NCBI RefSeq assembly: GCF_044923475.1
Contig: NZ_CP137338.1
Coordinates: forward strand, 3,410,001 to 3,474,000
Direction of reading: 5' to 3'
Origin: JAAURS01 sp044923475
GTDB taxonomy: Bacteria; Cyanobacteriota; Cyanobacteriia; Thermosynechococcales; Thermosynechococcaceae
Length of the DNA: 64,000 bases
Shown here: in pieces, positions 24,039 to 32,289 of the stretch
Layout: every line of letters starts with the position of its first letter
Numbering within the stretch: the stretch's first letter is position 1
Notes under the pieces: model-generated
What the model saw: only the letters and a program-made list of their open reading frames with translations
What the model was told of the DNA's origin: nothing
Database searches by the model: none
Position numbers and translations under genes: made by a program

Positions 24039-24307
24039 TGCGGCGCTTATATCAAACGCTTACAGTGTAAAGGCTACCCTCAGAAAATCGCGATTGAGAT
24101 GTCATCGTTCGCCTACGCTACGGGCTGACACCAACGCGCTATCGAAAAATTGGGGCACCCTTCCCCATCTGGCTCCAAAGCACTACATCAATTATTGTTT
24201 CAAGCGCATCAATGGCTTTGCAATTGAGCGTTAGGCTTAGGTCAATGTAGGCTCCCCATCGTTGCCCTACAGAACCTTCGTGTAAATCGCTCAAGGGAGT
24301 TTAAGGT

Positions 24308-25834
24308 ATGAAATTGGCGTATTGGATGTATGCTGGGCCAGCACACATTGGCACACTCCGCATTGCCAGCTCATTCAAAAATGTCCACGGCATTATGCAC
24401 GCCCCTCTTGGGGATGACTACTTCAACGTAATGCGCTCCATGTTGACGCGAGAACGCGACTTTACTCCCGTCACCACCAGCGTGGTGGATCGGCACGTCT
24501 TGGCGCGCGGATCTCAAGAGAAGGTTGTCGATAATATTACCCGCAAAGATGCAGAAGAGAACCCCGATCTGATCGTGCTCACGCCCACCTGCACCTCCAG
24601 CATTCTGCAAGAAGACCTCCATAACTTCGTCGAACGCGCTGCTGAAACGGCTCAAGGCGACGTCCTTTTGGCAGACATCAACCATTATCGCTATAACGAG
24701 CTTCAGGCCGCCGATCGCACCCTCGACCAAATCGTCCAGTTTTACATTGAAAAAGCGCGCAAAGACGGCACGTTACCCCAAGGCAAAACGGCCAAGCCTT
24801 CCGTCAATATCTTGGGCATGACCACCCTAGGCTTCCACAACAACCACGACGCCACCGAACTTAAGCGGCTCATGGCAGACTTGGGCGTTGAAGTGAATGA
24901 GATTATCCCGGAAGGCGCGTCGGTGCATAACTTGAAACGCCTCCCGCAAGCGTGGTTCAACCTCGTGCCCTACCGCGAAATTGGGGTGGCTGCGGCCCAT
25001 TACCTCGAAAAAGAATTTGGGACGCCCTGTGTCGATATCACGCCAATGGGCATTGTCGAAACGGCTCGCTGCATCCGGGCCATCCAAAAAGTACTGAACG
25101 CCCAGGGTGCAGAGGTCGATTACGAACCCTATATCGACGAGCAAACCCGCTTTGTCTCCCAAGCTGCCTGGTTCTCGCGTTCCATCGACTGCCAAAATCT
25201 GACGGGTAAAAAAGCGGTTGTCTTTGGCGACAATACCCACGCTGCGGCCATGACCAAGATTTTGGCCCGCGAGATGGGCATTCATGTCGTCATGGCAGGC
25301 ACCTATTGCAAGTACGATGCCGACTGGTTTAGAGAGCAGGTCAGCGAATACTGCGACGAAGTGCTGATTACCGACGACAATGCTGAAATTGGCGACAAAA
25401 TTGCGAAACACGAGCCATCGGCCATCTTTGGCACCCAAATGGAGCGTCATGTTGGAAAACGGCTCGATATCCCCTGCGGTGTCATTGCAGCGCCCATCCA
25501 CATTCAAAACTTTCCCGTTGGCTACCGCCCGTACCTAGGCTACGAAGGCGCCAATCAGGTCGTGGATTTGGTTTACAACTCCTTTACCTTAGGCATGGAA
25601 GATCACCTCCTCGAAATCTTTGGCGGTCACGACACCAAGGAAGTCATCACAAAAACCATGTCTGCCGAGACGGATCTGGGATGGACACCGGACGGGCAGG
25701 CAGAGCTGAACAAAATTCCGGGGTTTGTGCGCGGTAAGGTGAAGCGCAATACTGAAAAGTTTGCCCGCGATCGCGGTTTTGCCGAAATCAATGCCGAAGT
25801 CCTCTATGCGGCAAAAGAAGCCGTGGGCGCTTAG
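24308..25834 (+). CDS. chlB: Light-independent protochlorophyllide reductase subunit B
   Basis: ChlB pairs with ChlN to form the NB catalytic part of dark-operative protochlorophyllide reductase; ChlL delivers electrons. The 508-residue protein starts MKLAYWMYAGPAHIGTLRIA. Asp36 in APLGDD, the unusual cluster ligand contributed by this subunit, is present. Further marks are VLTPTCTSSILQEDL and the C-terminal extension WTPDGQAELNKIPGFVRGKVKRN. Two purine-rich sites (AAGGGAG and TAAGG) precede the ATG. chlN and chlL are not in the window. A terminator follows at once. The enzyme is oxygen-sensitive and lets the cell make chlorophyll in the dark. Confidence 0.97.
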   Translation: MKLAYWMYAGPAHIGTLRIASSFKNVHGIMHAPLGDDYFNVMRSMLTRERDFTPVTTSVVDRHVLARGSQEKVVDNITRKDAEENPDLIVLTPTCTSSILQEDLHNFVERAAETAQGDVLLADINHYRYNELQAADRTLDQIVQFYIEKARKDGTLPQGKTAKPSVNILGMTTLGFHNNHDATELKRLMADLGVEVNEIIPEGASVHNLKRLPQAWFNLVPYREIGVAAAHYLEKEFGTPCVDITPMGIVETARCIRAIQKVLNAQGAEVDYEPYIDEQTRFVSQAAWFSRSIDCQNLTGKKAVVFGDNTHAAAMTKILAREMGIHVVMAGTYCKYDADWFREQVSEYCDEVLITDDNAEIGDKIAKHEPSAIFGTQMERHVGKRLDIPCGVIAAPIHIQNFPVGYRPYLGYEGANQVVDLVYNSFTLGMEDHLLEIFGGHDTKEVITKTMSAETDLGWTPDGQAELNKIPGFVRGKVKRNTEKFARDRGFAEINAEVLYAAKEAVGA

Positions 25835-25854
25835 CAAACAATATTGTCTTGCTC

Positions 25855-25889
25855 AAAAAGGGGTGGCCATCTAGAGCCACTCCTTTTTT
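25855..25889 (+). terminator. Rho-independent terminator of chlB
   Basis: Stem AAAAAGGGGTGGC / GCCACTCCTTTTT with one G-T pair around an 8-nt loop and then more T, 21 nt after the chlB stop. Confidence 0.9.
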
Positions 25890-26411
25890 ACGGGCATTCA
25901 TTGTTCGAGTGCGACCCGCGCACATTGTAGGAATGCGCGCGCAATCCGAGACTATCCCGAAGCTGCAGACTGGACGAATAGCGGCAATTGCTGCTTTGAT
26001 AGGAGGATGATATCTAATCGCAAAACGCTGCGGCGATAGCCGAGCAGAAGGTCTGAAAGCTAGCTTTGCGTCCGAGTATGAAAAACGTCGATCTTTCCAA
26101 TTATTCGTACAAAATCTGTTGTGTGGTTTCTACAGCCATCCGTAATTGGTTACGAACAAATTCACCATCTATAAAATTCTTTTAGGACAATGCTTTCATC
26201 ATTGAGTTCGTTCGCAATCTACGCGTGACGTCCATATGTAGACGATCGAGGCGATTTGCACAGGGACATCAATCTGACCGATAACAATATTAACGATAGT
26301 GTTTTAATCTTTATTATGACTGCAGTATCTTTGAATTGCAAAAGATTTCTTAAAAAGAGCATTTTATAGAAACGCGAATGGGTTTTATTATTGTTAAAGC
26401 AGCATCAAGAA
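25890..26411. other. Long AT-rich gap before the GT11-like gene
   Basis: About 520 bp with no readable gene on either strand. The second half is clearly richer in A and T than the flanking genes (for example around 26280-26400) and should hold the promoter of the glycosyltransferase gene. I see no tRNA, repeat or transposase trace, though the composition shift fits a boundary of acquired DNA. Confidence 0.4.
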
Positions 26412-27440
26412 ATGGATCTCAATAAACCGTTACTTGTTTACACGCATGGTGCCGGAAGACTTGGAAATCAGCTATTTGCCTATGCCCATTTTGTAGCATT
26501 TCTTAAAGAGCATTCCGGCCAGTACAACTTTATTAATTTTGCTTTTACGCCCTATGCAAAGTTACTAAAATATACTTCAACACCGTTGGGCTGTACGTAT
26601 CCGACAGTTCATCGGCAGCTGGCAACGCTTCAGAATCTTGTCTCGATTCTTGAGGTGCGACCTAAGACCGGAGCAACTGCTGTATTACAAGAGAAAGCGC
26701 TGGTCAACATTGCGCGATCGCTCCATGCCTATGCCGATCTGATACCTAACGCTCAATCTTTAGTCGCAAAAGATATTTATTATTGGTCCTTAATTGCGGG
26801 CCAGCGTTTGTCTTATCTAGATTTAGCGCTCCCTCAAACGGTGGATCTGCTGAGTTCTAAGTCTTTGAGCGTGCTGGCAGGATGGGGAATTCGCAGTTGG
26901 TCTTTGCTCGAAAAACATGGAGATTTCGTTCGCGAGGCACTGGCATTCCACCCTCAGTATGAAGGTGCAGCTAGTACTTTCGTAAGAGATCTGCGCCAAC
27001 AATACGATTACTTAATTGGGGTCGCGATTCGTCAAGGCGATTATCGTTCGGCTGCCGATTTTAAGTGCTTTATGTTCGAAACCGATCGGTACGTAGATTG
27101 GATCCGTCAGGCGCAAAGTACGTTTTCTCACAAAGGGACCGTCGGCTTTATTGTGACGGCTGACGAGCCTCAAGATATCGATCGGTTCGCAGGGTTAAAC
27201 GTACATTTTGCGACTGGAATTGCCGGAGGGTCCGGACACTTTATTGAAAGCTTAATCGAGCTGTCTCTATGCGATTTACTGATGACCTCGGGCACGACCT
27301 TTGCAGGATGGGCCGCTTTTTGGGGGAATATCCCCATTCTTCCGCTCTACGAATCCAATCAGAAAATTCGGGCTGAAGACGGGCAACACTACCTTGAGGC
27401 ATTTAAGCGCTTTGATGCCATGGGCAATAAAATTTTATGA
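26412..27440 (+). CDS. GT11-like (alpha-1,2-fucosyltransferase-like) glycosyltransferase
   Basis: About 342 residues from the ATG at 26412 (AAGAA just upstream); a longer TTG reading adds 7 residues. The N-terminal HGAGRLGNQLFAYAHFVAFL matches the GGLGNQMFQYA motif of GT11. The middle YLIGVAIRQGDYRSAADF matches the VxxRxGDY GDP-sugar motif, and the late SGTTFAGWAAFWG matches the SxSTFSWWAAxL motif, so all three family motifs are present in variant form. Such enzymes usually decorate surface polysaccharide or O-antigen. The gene is AT-richer than its neighbours and follows a long empty stretch, and no other polysaccharide gene is adjacent. Donor and acceptor cannot be named. Confidence 0.75.
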   Translation: MDLNKPLLVYTHGAGRLGNQLFAYAHFVAFLKEHSGQYNFINFAFTPYAKLLKYTSTPLGCTYPTVHRQLATLQNLVSILEVRPKTGATAVLQEKALVNIARSLHAYADLIPNAQSLVAKDIYYWSLIAGQRLSYLDLALPQTVDLLSSKSLSVLAGWGIRSWSLLEKHGDFVREALAFHPQYEGAASTFVRDLRQQYDYLIGVAIRQGDYRSAADFKCFMFETDRYVDWIRQAQSTFSHKGTVGFIVTADEPQDIDRFAGLNVHFATGIAGGSGHFIESLIELSLCDLLMTSGTTFAGWAAFWGNIPILPLYESNQKIRAEDGQHYLEAFKRFDAMGNKIL

Positions 27441-27457
27441 ACTCAACTTTTATGAAC

Positions 27458-28006
27458 TCAACTGAGTCCGTGTCGCCACCTTTCTAGCTTCCTCTTGGCG
27501 GCAGGGTCTAAAGAATGAGACAGCAAGCGCGCGGACGTTTTTTTGTTGGACTTCTGCTGGCGCTGAATCCGGAGGGCAATGCCTTCGATATCGCTAATGA
27601 GCTGTTGGGCAGACATCCATTCTGCGCCGTAGCCGAGGACAGTCAACTGCTGGGCGCGGTCGTTCGTGGCGACGATAAGGCGATGCTGGGACGCGCGGCT
27701 TTGAAAGCGCGCTCGAGCGCAAAACTGCTCGATGTGGCTATCAGCGGTCTCGCCAAATTCGGTGTAGAAAATTTCGAGGGCGTCCGTAATCAATTCGGAG
27801 TTGCCGTAGGATTCGCGGCGTTGATGGGCGTCAAAGATAATGCGGGTTTGATAGCCTTGAAACGCACTATAGTTGGCTAACTCCCCAATGAGTTCTTCGC
27901 GAGCTGCTTCTAAACCATTGCGATCGCGGCAAAATGCTAGGGGCGTCCAAGCCCCAATGATGTTATATCCATCGACGAGAAGCGTCACGTCTGGGGAAGC
28001 TGCCAT
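27458..28006 (-). CDS. NYN-domain RNase, YacP/Rae1-like
   Basis: A 182-residue protein of the NYN (PIN-like) nuclease fold. Acidic active-site residues are visible in TLLVDGYNIIGAW, RIIFDAHQRRE and LIVATNDRAQQ, and GYGAEWMSAQQLISDIE follows. The length fits YacP, known as Rae1 in Bacillus subtilis, where it cuts mRNA in the ribosome A site; cyanobacterial and plastid homologues exist. The last 40 residues are basic (RQQKSNKKTSARLLSHSLDP), fitting RNA binding. It is divergent from the LpxB-related gene with 72 bp between the starts, so the two share a promoter region. Confidence 0.85.
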   Translation of the reverse strand: MAASPDVTLLVDGYNIIGAWTPLAFCRDRNGLEAAREELIGELANYSAFQGYQTRIIFDAHQRRESYGNSELITDALEIFYTEFGETADSHIEQFCARARFQSRASQHRLIVATNDRAQQLTVLGYGAEWMSAQQLISDIEGIALRIQRQQKSNKKTSARLLSHSLDPAAKRKLERWRHGLS

Positions 28007-28078
28007 AAAAAATGCCGGGTGAACTGCAGCAAGCTTTTCTTATTGTTACATTTTGCTCCATATTCTTAACATTTTGCG

Positions 28079-29365
28079 ATGAATTTGACAGGCGACCCCG
28101 TTCCAATCGACGTCTTGATTCTCTCGAACGGGCCGGGAGAGGTGATGACTTGGGTGCGTCCGGTCGTCAGGGCCTTGCGATCGCAATTCTCTCCCGAGGC
28201 TTTCGCGCTCAGAATTTCGGTCGTGCTGTCCCCTTGTCCCCACGCCAGCGGTCGGGAGGCCGAGGTGTTGAAGGGATTTCCGGAAGTAAATCGAGTTCAG
28301 GGGCCTGATGCATTTTGGCCGTTTTTGCTGTGGGGTAAAACGGAACGGAACTGGGATTGGCACGGCACGGGCGCAGTCGTGTTTCTCGGCGGCGAACAGT
28401 TTTTTGCCGTCGCAGTCGGGAAACGCTTGGGCTACAAAATTGTGACCTATGCCGAATGGATGCCTCGCTGGCTGAGGTGGATTGACGGTTGCGGCGTGAC
28501 CCAGGAGAGCGCGGTGCTCAACGCGCCCGTACGATTTCGCGCCAAGGTACGGGTCGTCGGCGACTTAATTGCTGAGGCGCAGGTGCTGGATCCCGCAACT
28601 CAAGCGATCGAGCCTGCGCTCGGCCTTCCCTTGGGGGCGGAACTCGTGGGTCTGCTGCCCGGATCGAAGTCCGTCAAGCTATCCCTATTGATGCCTCTGG
28701 GGATGGCGATCGCCGACCGTTTGCATCGAATCCGACCCCAGACGCAGCTCGTCATTCCCGTCGCGCCGACCCTCACCCTTGCTGAAATCAGCCGCTACGC
28801 CGATCCAGCTTCAAACCCCTACTTTGAGGCGGTAGGGGGCTGTCAGGCGACGCTGATGGAACCTGAAGCGGAATTACCCTATTTAGCGACGGCAAATGGC
28901 GCGCGCGTATTGCTGTGGTCGCGCGTGCCGGCCTATGACCTCCTAGCCCAATGTCAGCTTTGCATTACGACAGTCGGAGCCAACACCGCCGAACTGGCCT
29001 CCCTCGCCGTCCCGATGCTGGTGCTGCTGCCCACCCAACAGCTCGACCTGATGCGCGCCTGGGATGGCATCCCAGGATTACTCGCAAACCTCCCATTCCT
29101 AGGCACGGGGTTCGCGAAGCTCATCAATGCCTGGGTGCTCGAGCGAGGGCTGGGGTTGAGGGCATGGCCCAATATCTGGGCCGGTTGCGAAATCGTGCCG
29201 GAGTGGGTTGGGCACATTCTGCCGCAGCCTGCGGGCGATCGCATCGCGGGTCTGCTCGACAACCCCACCGAATTGGACAAAATGCGCGCGGCCCTCAAAC
29301 AAGTTCGCGGAGTGCCCGGTGCCGCTCAGCGCCTAGCGGCGCTGGTACAGTTAGTTTTAGAATAA
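28079..29365 (+). CDS. Lipid-A-disaccharide synthase-related protein
   Basis: A 428-residue protein with a GT-B-like layout related to LpxB (N-terminal VDVLILSNGPGEVMTWVRPVVRAL; later EWMPRWLRWIDGCGVTQ, VGDLIAEAQV, LGLLPGSKSVKLS-type loop, and ITTVGANTAELASLAVPMLVLLP). Cyanobacteria have these LpxB-related proteins in addition to, or in place of, true LpxB, and their substrate is not settled. The GSK loop in LLPGSKSVKL sits at the place of the GSR loop that binds the nucleotide in LpxB. No lpx genes are nearby. A true lipid A role should not be assumed. Confidence 0.75.
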   Translation: MNLTGDPVPIDVLILSNGPGEVMTWVRPVVRALRSQFSPEAFALRISVVLSPCPHASGREAEVLKGFPEVNRVQGPDAFWPFLLWGKTERNWDWHGTGAVVFLGGEQFFAVAVGKRLGYKIVTYAEWMPRWLRWIDGCGVTQESAVLNAPVRFRAKVRVVGDLIAEAQVLDPATQAIEPALGLPLGAELVGLLPGSKSVKLSLLMPLGMAIADRLHRIRPQTQLVIPVAPTLTLAEISRYADPASNPYFEAVGGCQATLMEPEAELPYLATANGARVLLWSRVPAYDLLAQCQLCITTVGANTAELASLAVPMLVLLPTQQLDLMRAWDGIPGLLANLPFLGTGFAKLINAWVLERGLGLRAWPNIWAGCEIVPEWVGHILPQPAGDRIAGLLDNPTELDKMRAALKQVRGVPGAAQRLAALVQLVLE

Positions 29366-29389
29366 CGGGCTCGCTTCTATCGCTCGATC

Positions 29390-30016
29390 CTACTGAGGCT
29401 GAACGGGCTGGCTGCTGCTAGAAAGGTAGCCCGGTTGCCGCTGAGCGGTATACATCGCCTGCAAAACAACGGCTGGATCGACCAGCTTACCTTGATATTT
29501 GAGGGTCCAGTGCAGGTGGGGCCCCGTCGTACGACCGGTCATGCCCACGCGACCGATGCGCTGGCCCGCTTGTAACGATTGACCTTCATAAATCTTGAGT
29601 CCGCTCTCGCCATCTGTCATGAAGCGCCCCTGACCGTCTCGGCCAACATAGCCCATCATGTGGCAGTAAACGTGAATCCAAGAACCAGACTGCACCCGAA
29701 TCGAGGTCCCGCAGGCCGTATTATCGGAGACCTCAACCACGCGACCGTTCCACCAGCCGCGAATGTAGCTGCCCACCGGAGCTGCGAAATCCAGCCCGCT
29801 ATGAAATTCTCTCGTATATCCGCCCGTTGGCGAGCTCCGATAGCCAAAGGCAGAGGTATAACCCTGAAAGTTTTCGACCGGGAAGGAACCATTGCGCCAG
29901 ATCTCTCCCCCTTGTTGGGTAGGGTTGTTATCTTCAAAGGCTTTACCAACTTGGGGGAAAAGGCTCAGCGCTAGAACGCTCAGCCCGAGTAGGGACAAAC
30001 AACGGTTCCGCTTCAT
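29390..30016 (-). CDS. M23 metallopeptidase with intact active site, exported
   Basis: A 208-residue protein: signal peptide (CLSLLGLSVLALSLFPQVGKA) and one LytM domain. The zinc and catalytic residues are all present: His and Asp in FHSGLDFAAP, His in IHVYCHMMGYV, and the His pair in GPHLHWTLK. It should cut peptide cross-links of peptidoglycan. There is no LysM domain. It contrasts with the LysM protein at 7.1 kb, which has the same fold without these residues. A TATAAT box lies about 70 nt upstream of the start. Confidence 0.9.
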   Translation of the reverse strand: MKRNRCLSLLGLSVLALSLFPQVGKAFEDNNPTQQGGEIWRNGSFPVENFQGYTSAFGYRSSPTGGYTREFHSGLDFAAPVGSYIRGWWNGRVVEVSDNTACGTSIRVQSGSWIHVYCHMMGYVGRDGQGRFMTDGESGLKIYEGQSLQAGQRIGRVGMTGRTTGPHLHWTLKYQGKLVDPAVVLQAMYTAQRQPGYLSSSSQPVQPQ

Positions 30017-30085
30017 CGTAAAAATTCCTCAGCACCTGAAAGGGTCGCTTCGCGATGGACAAACCTGGGAGTGACCAGGGCAAAA

Positions 30086-30091
30086 ATTATA
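30086..30091 (-). promoter_or_regulatory. Candidate -10 box for the M23 peptidase gene
   Basis: A perfect TATAAT on the minus strand, 70 nt before the ATG at 30016. No good -35 element is seen at 16-18 nt, so activator dependence is possible. Confidence 0.35.
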
Positions 30092-30381
30092 AAAAGCATG
30101 AGTTCTCTTATACCCATCTATAGGACTTCTGTCAATAGGCTTACGGCCCGGATCTCACGACCTCCGCTTTGCCCGAGATATTTCATTGCGAGCGAGACAT
30201 TAAAAGTATTGCTTAGGGTTGTATGCCATCCCGCTTTTATCTGTATATAGATTGCACCAGGCAGCCGCTCGATCTGACAGAGCTTTTAGGTAGAGATGAA
30301 AAAAATCGATAGGAGTATAAAAAGACGCTGCCTGAAACCAGACAGCGTCACAACCCGATTGTTGTTAAATGAACGAGAACG
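30092..30381. other. Gap between the M23 peptidase gene and psbA
   Basis: Together with the peptidase promoter this gap spans 365 bp (30017-30381). It contains the psbA terminator at 30319-30349 and nothing else I can identify. Confidence 0.4.
30319..30349 (-). terminator. Rho-independent terminator of psbA
   Basis: On the minus strand the stem is GACGCTGTCTG / CAGGCAGCGTC with a T-G pair and a 4-nt loop, followed by TTTTT, 33 nt after the psbA stop. Confidence 0.85.
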
Positions 30382-31464
30382 CTACCCGTTAAGGGTAGGA
30401 GCCGTCAGCGCGACGGGAACCGCTTCGCTAGAAGCTAAATCGAGCGGAAAATTGTGCGCGTTGCGTTCGTGCATGACTTCAAAACCAAGATTGGCACGGT
30501 TGAGCACGTCTGCCCAAGTATTGATCACGTTTCCTTGGCTGTCCACGATGGAGTGGTTGAAATTGAACCCGTTCAGGTTGAACGCCATCGTAGAAATGCC
30601 CATTGCCGTGAACCAAATTCCCACTACAGGCCACGAACCCAATAAGAAGTGCAGAGAGCGGCTGTTGTTGAACGATGCGTATTGGAAGATCAGCCGACCG
30701 AAGTAGCCGTGGGCTGCAACGATGTTGTAGGTCTCTTCTTCCTGACCGAACTTGTAACCGTAGTTGGCAGACTCTACTTCAGTGGTCTCTCGCACGAGGG
30801 TAGAGGTGACCAAAGAGCCGTGCATCGCGCTGAATAGCGAACCGCCAAACACGCCCGCCACGCCCAACATGTGGAATGGATGCATCAGGATGTTGTGCTC
30901 CGCTTGGAACACGAACATGAAGTTGAACGTGCCAGAAATACCCAAAGGCATTCCATCAGAGAAAGACCCTTGTCCGATAGGGTAGATCAAGAACACGGAG
31001 AAGGCAGCGGCCAAAGGCGCGGAGTAAGCCACGCAAATCCAAGGACGCATGCCGAGGCGGTAGGATAGCTCCCACTGCCGCCCCATCCAGCAGCAAATTC
31101 CGAGGAGGAAGTGGAAACAAACCAACTGGTAAGGCCCGCCATTGTAAAGCCATTCGTCTAGGGATGCGGCTTCCCAAATCGGGTAAAAGTGCAGGCCGAT
31201 CGCGTTGGAGGATGGAACGACGGCACCGGAGATGATGTTGTTGCCGTAAAGGAGCGACCCAGAAACGGGTTCGCGAATTCCATCGATATCGACGGGGGGA
31301 GCGGCAATGAAGGCAATGATGAAACAGATGGTGGCGGAAGCGAGGGTCGGAATCATCAAAACGCCAAACCAACCGACGTAAAGGCGGTTATTGGTGTTGG
31401 TGACCCAATTGCAAAAACGCTCCCACGCACCTTGACCTTCGCGTCTTTCTAAGGTGGTAGTCAT
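30382..31464 (-). CDS. psbA: Photosystem II D1 protein, standard Q130 type
   Basis: D1 carries most cofactors of photosystem II, including the Mn4Ca cluster. The 360-residue protein has all key residues: Tyr161, Asp170, Glu189, His190, His198, His332, Glu333, His337, Asp342, and Ala344 after which the 16-residue tail (SSEAVPVALTAPTLNG) is cut off by CtpA. Residue 130 is Gln (GRQWELSY), the low-light D1:1 type rather than the Glu130 high-light type; residue 144 is Cys. It is therefore a normal oxygen-evolving D1, not the low-oxygen or far-red form. There is no Shine-Dalgarno site; the leader is AT-rich. Other psbA copies are expected elsewhere. Confidence 0.97.
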   Translation of the reverse strand: MTTTLERREGQGAWERFCNWVTNTNNRLYVGWFGVLMIPTLASATICFIIAFIAAPPVDIDGIREPVSGSLLYGNNIISGAVVPSSNAIGLHFYPIWEAASLDEWLYNGGPYQLVCFHFLLGICCWMGRQWELSYRLGMRPWICVAYSAPLAAAFSVFLIYPIGQGSFSDGMPLGISGTFNFMFVFQAEHNILMHPFHMLGVAGVFGGSLFSAMHGSLVTSTLVRETTEVESANYGYKFGQEEETYNIVAAHGYFGRLIFQYASFNNSRSLHFLLGSWPVVGIWFTAMGISTMAFNLNGFNFNHSIVDSQGNVINTWADVLNRANLGFEVMHERNAHNFPLDLASSEAVPVALTAPTLNG

Positions 31465-31911
31465 GGTTGAATGTATGAATTACGACAATGAATAAGTTAA
31501 AAAGTTCGGGCACGTAAAGTACTGACCATGCTCAATTTGGCACAGTCTTCGTAAAACGAACGTATTAAAAAATTAGACAAAGCCTGACGTTCGCAAACAC
31601 CTCTACGTACTCACCACTCTAAGTCAAAAATTAATGCGAGCAATCAACGGGCGAAAATAATTCAAACAACTTCACAAACATGAAAAATATTTTTAAGAAA
31701 GATAAACGAAATTGCTTTTTTTAAATTACTTTAGATCGGATTTATGGGGAAAAGTACCCGAATTCAGTCGCAGTCGAGCGTCAGGATTCGACAGCGACTT
31801 TTTGAGATTTTTGACGGGTGGATTCTCCCTGTTTCTGTACGATTCTGACCTCAACGTTTGAGGTAAAGCGCGCTATTGTTACAATAGAAAGTAAAGTTTT
31901 GTATTTCATCC
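31465..31911. other. AT-rich promoter region of psbA and of the divergent gene
   Basis: 447 bp without a gene. psbA (-) must be driven from here. On the minus strand TTGACT occurs at 31627-31622, a fair -35 element, but no clear -10 stands 17 nt on. The stretch 31670-31730 is very AT-rich. Near 31860-31910 is the leader of the plus-strand gene. No repeat or small gene is visible. Confidence 0.35.
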
Positions 31912-32289
31912 ATGAACTATCCGCGCCGTACGATTCAGCGGGCCAGGCGGGCGATCGCCTGCAGTCCGTTTTGCAAGACTTTATTTGCAACCATGGCGCT
32001 GCAAAGCGTGGGATTGGCCGAGGTGGCCGGTGCTTCGGGGGTGGCCCATCGCTATACGCGCAAGCCAGTTTCGGAAGGAGCCGCAGAGCGATCGCTGCTG
32101 TGGTTGATCCAGGTTGGGTTGCTGCGGCGCGAAGTAGACGGCCAGGGCTTGACCGACAGTTTTAGGCTGACGCCTTTGGGACGACTTTCGATCGAGCAAT
32201 GGCAGCAGCAGGGAGAGACCTTTCGGCGGGTGACTTGGGGCGATCGCCTCCAGGATTTTTTCCATCGCCTGCTCGGCGGAGCGGTCTGA
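31912..32289 (+). CDS. Npun_F0494-like conserved cyanobacterial protein
   Basis: A 125-residue basic protein: RAIACSPFCKTLFATMALQSVGLAEVAGASGVAHRYT, then KPVSEGAAERSLLWLIQVGLLRREVDGQGLTDSFRLTPLG. The second half looks like a winged-helix (the RREVDGQGLTDSFRLTPLGR wing and strand), so it may bind DNA or protein. I recall this as a cyanobacteria-wide family of unknown function. Its TGA stop is directly followed by the GTG start of cobQ with no spacer, so the two are cotranscribed and probably translationally coupled. Confidence 0.65.
   Translation: MNYPRRTIQRARRAIACSPFCKTLFATMALQSVGLAEVAGASGVAHRYTRKPVSEGAAERSLLWLIQVGLLRREVDGQGLTDSFRLTPLGRLSIEQWQQQGETFRRVTWGDRLQDFFHRLLGGAV

Noticed and set aside
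30382..31464. An atypical (low-oxygen, far-red or high-light) D1 variant
   Set aside because: All Mn-cluster ligands, Tyr161, Gln130 and Cys144 are those of the standard form, and the processed C-terminus is normal.
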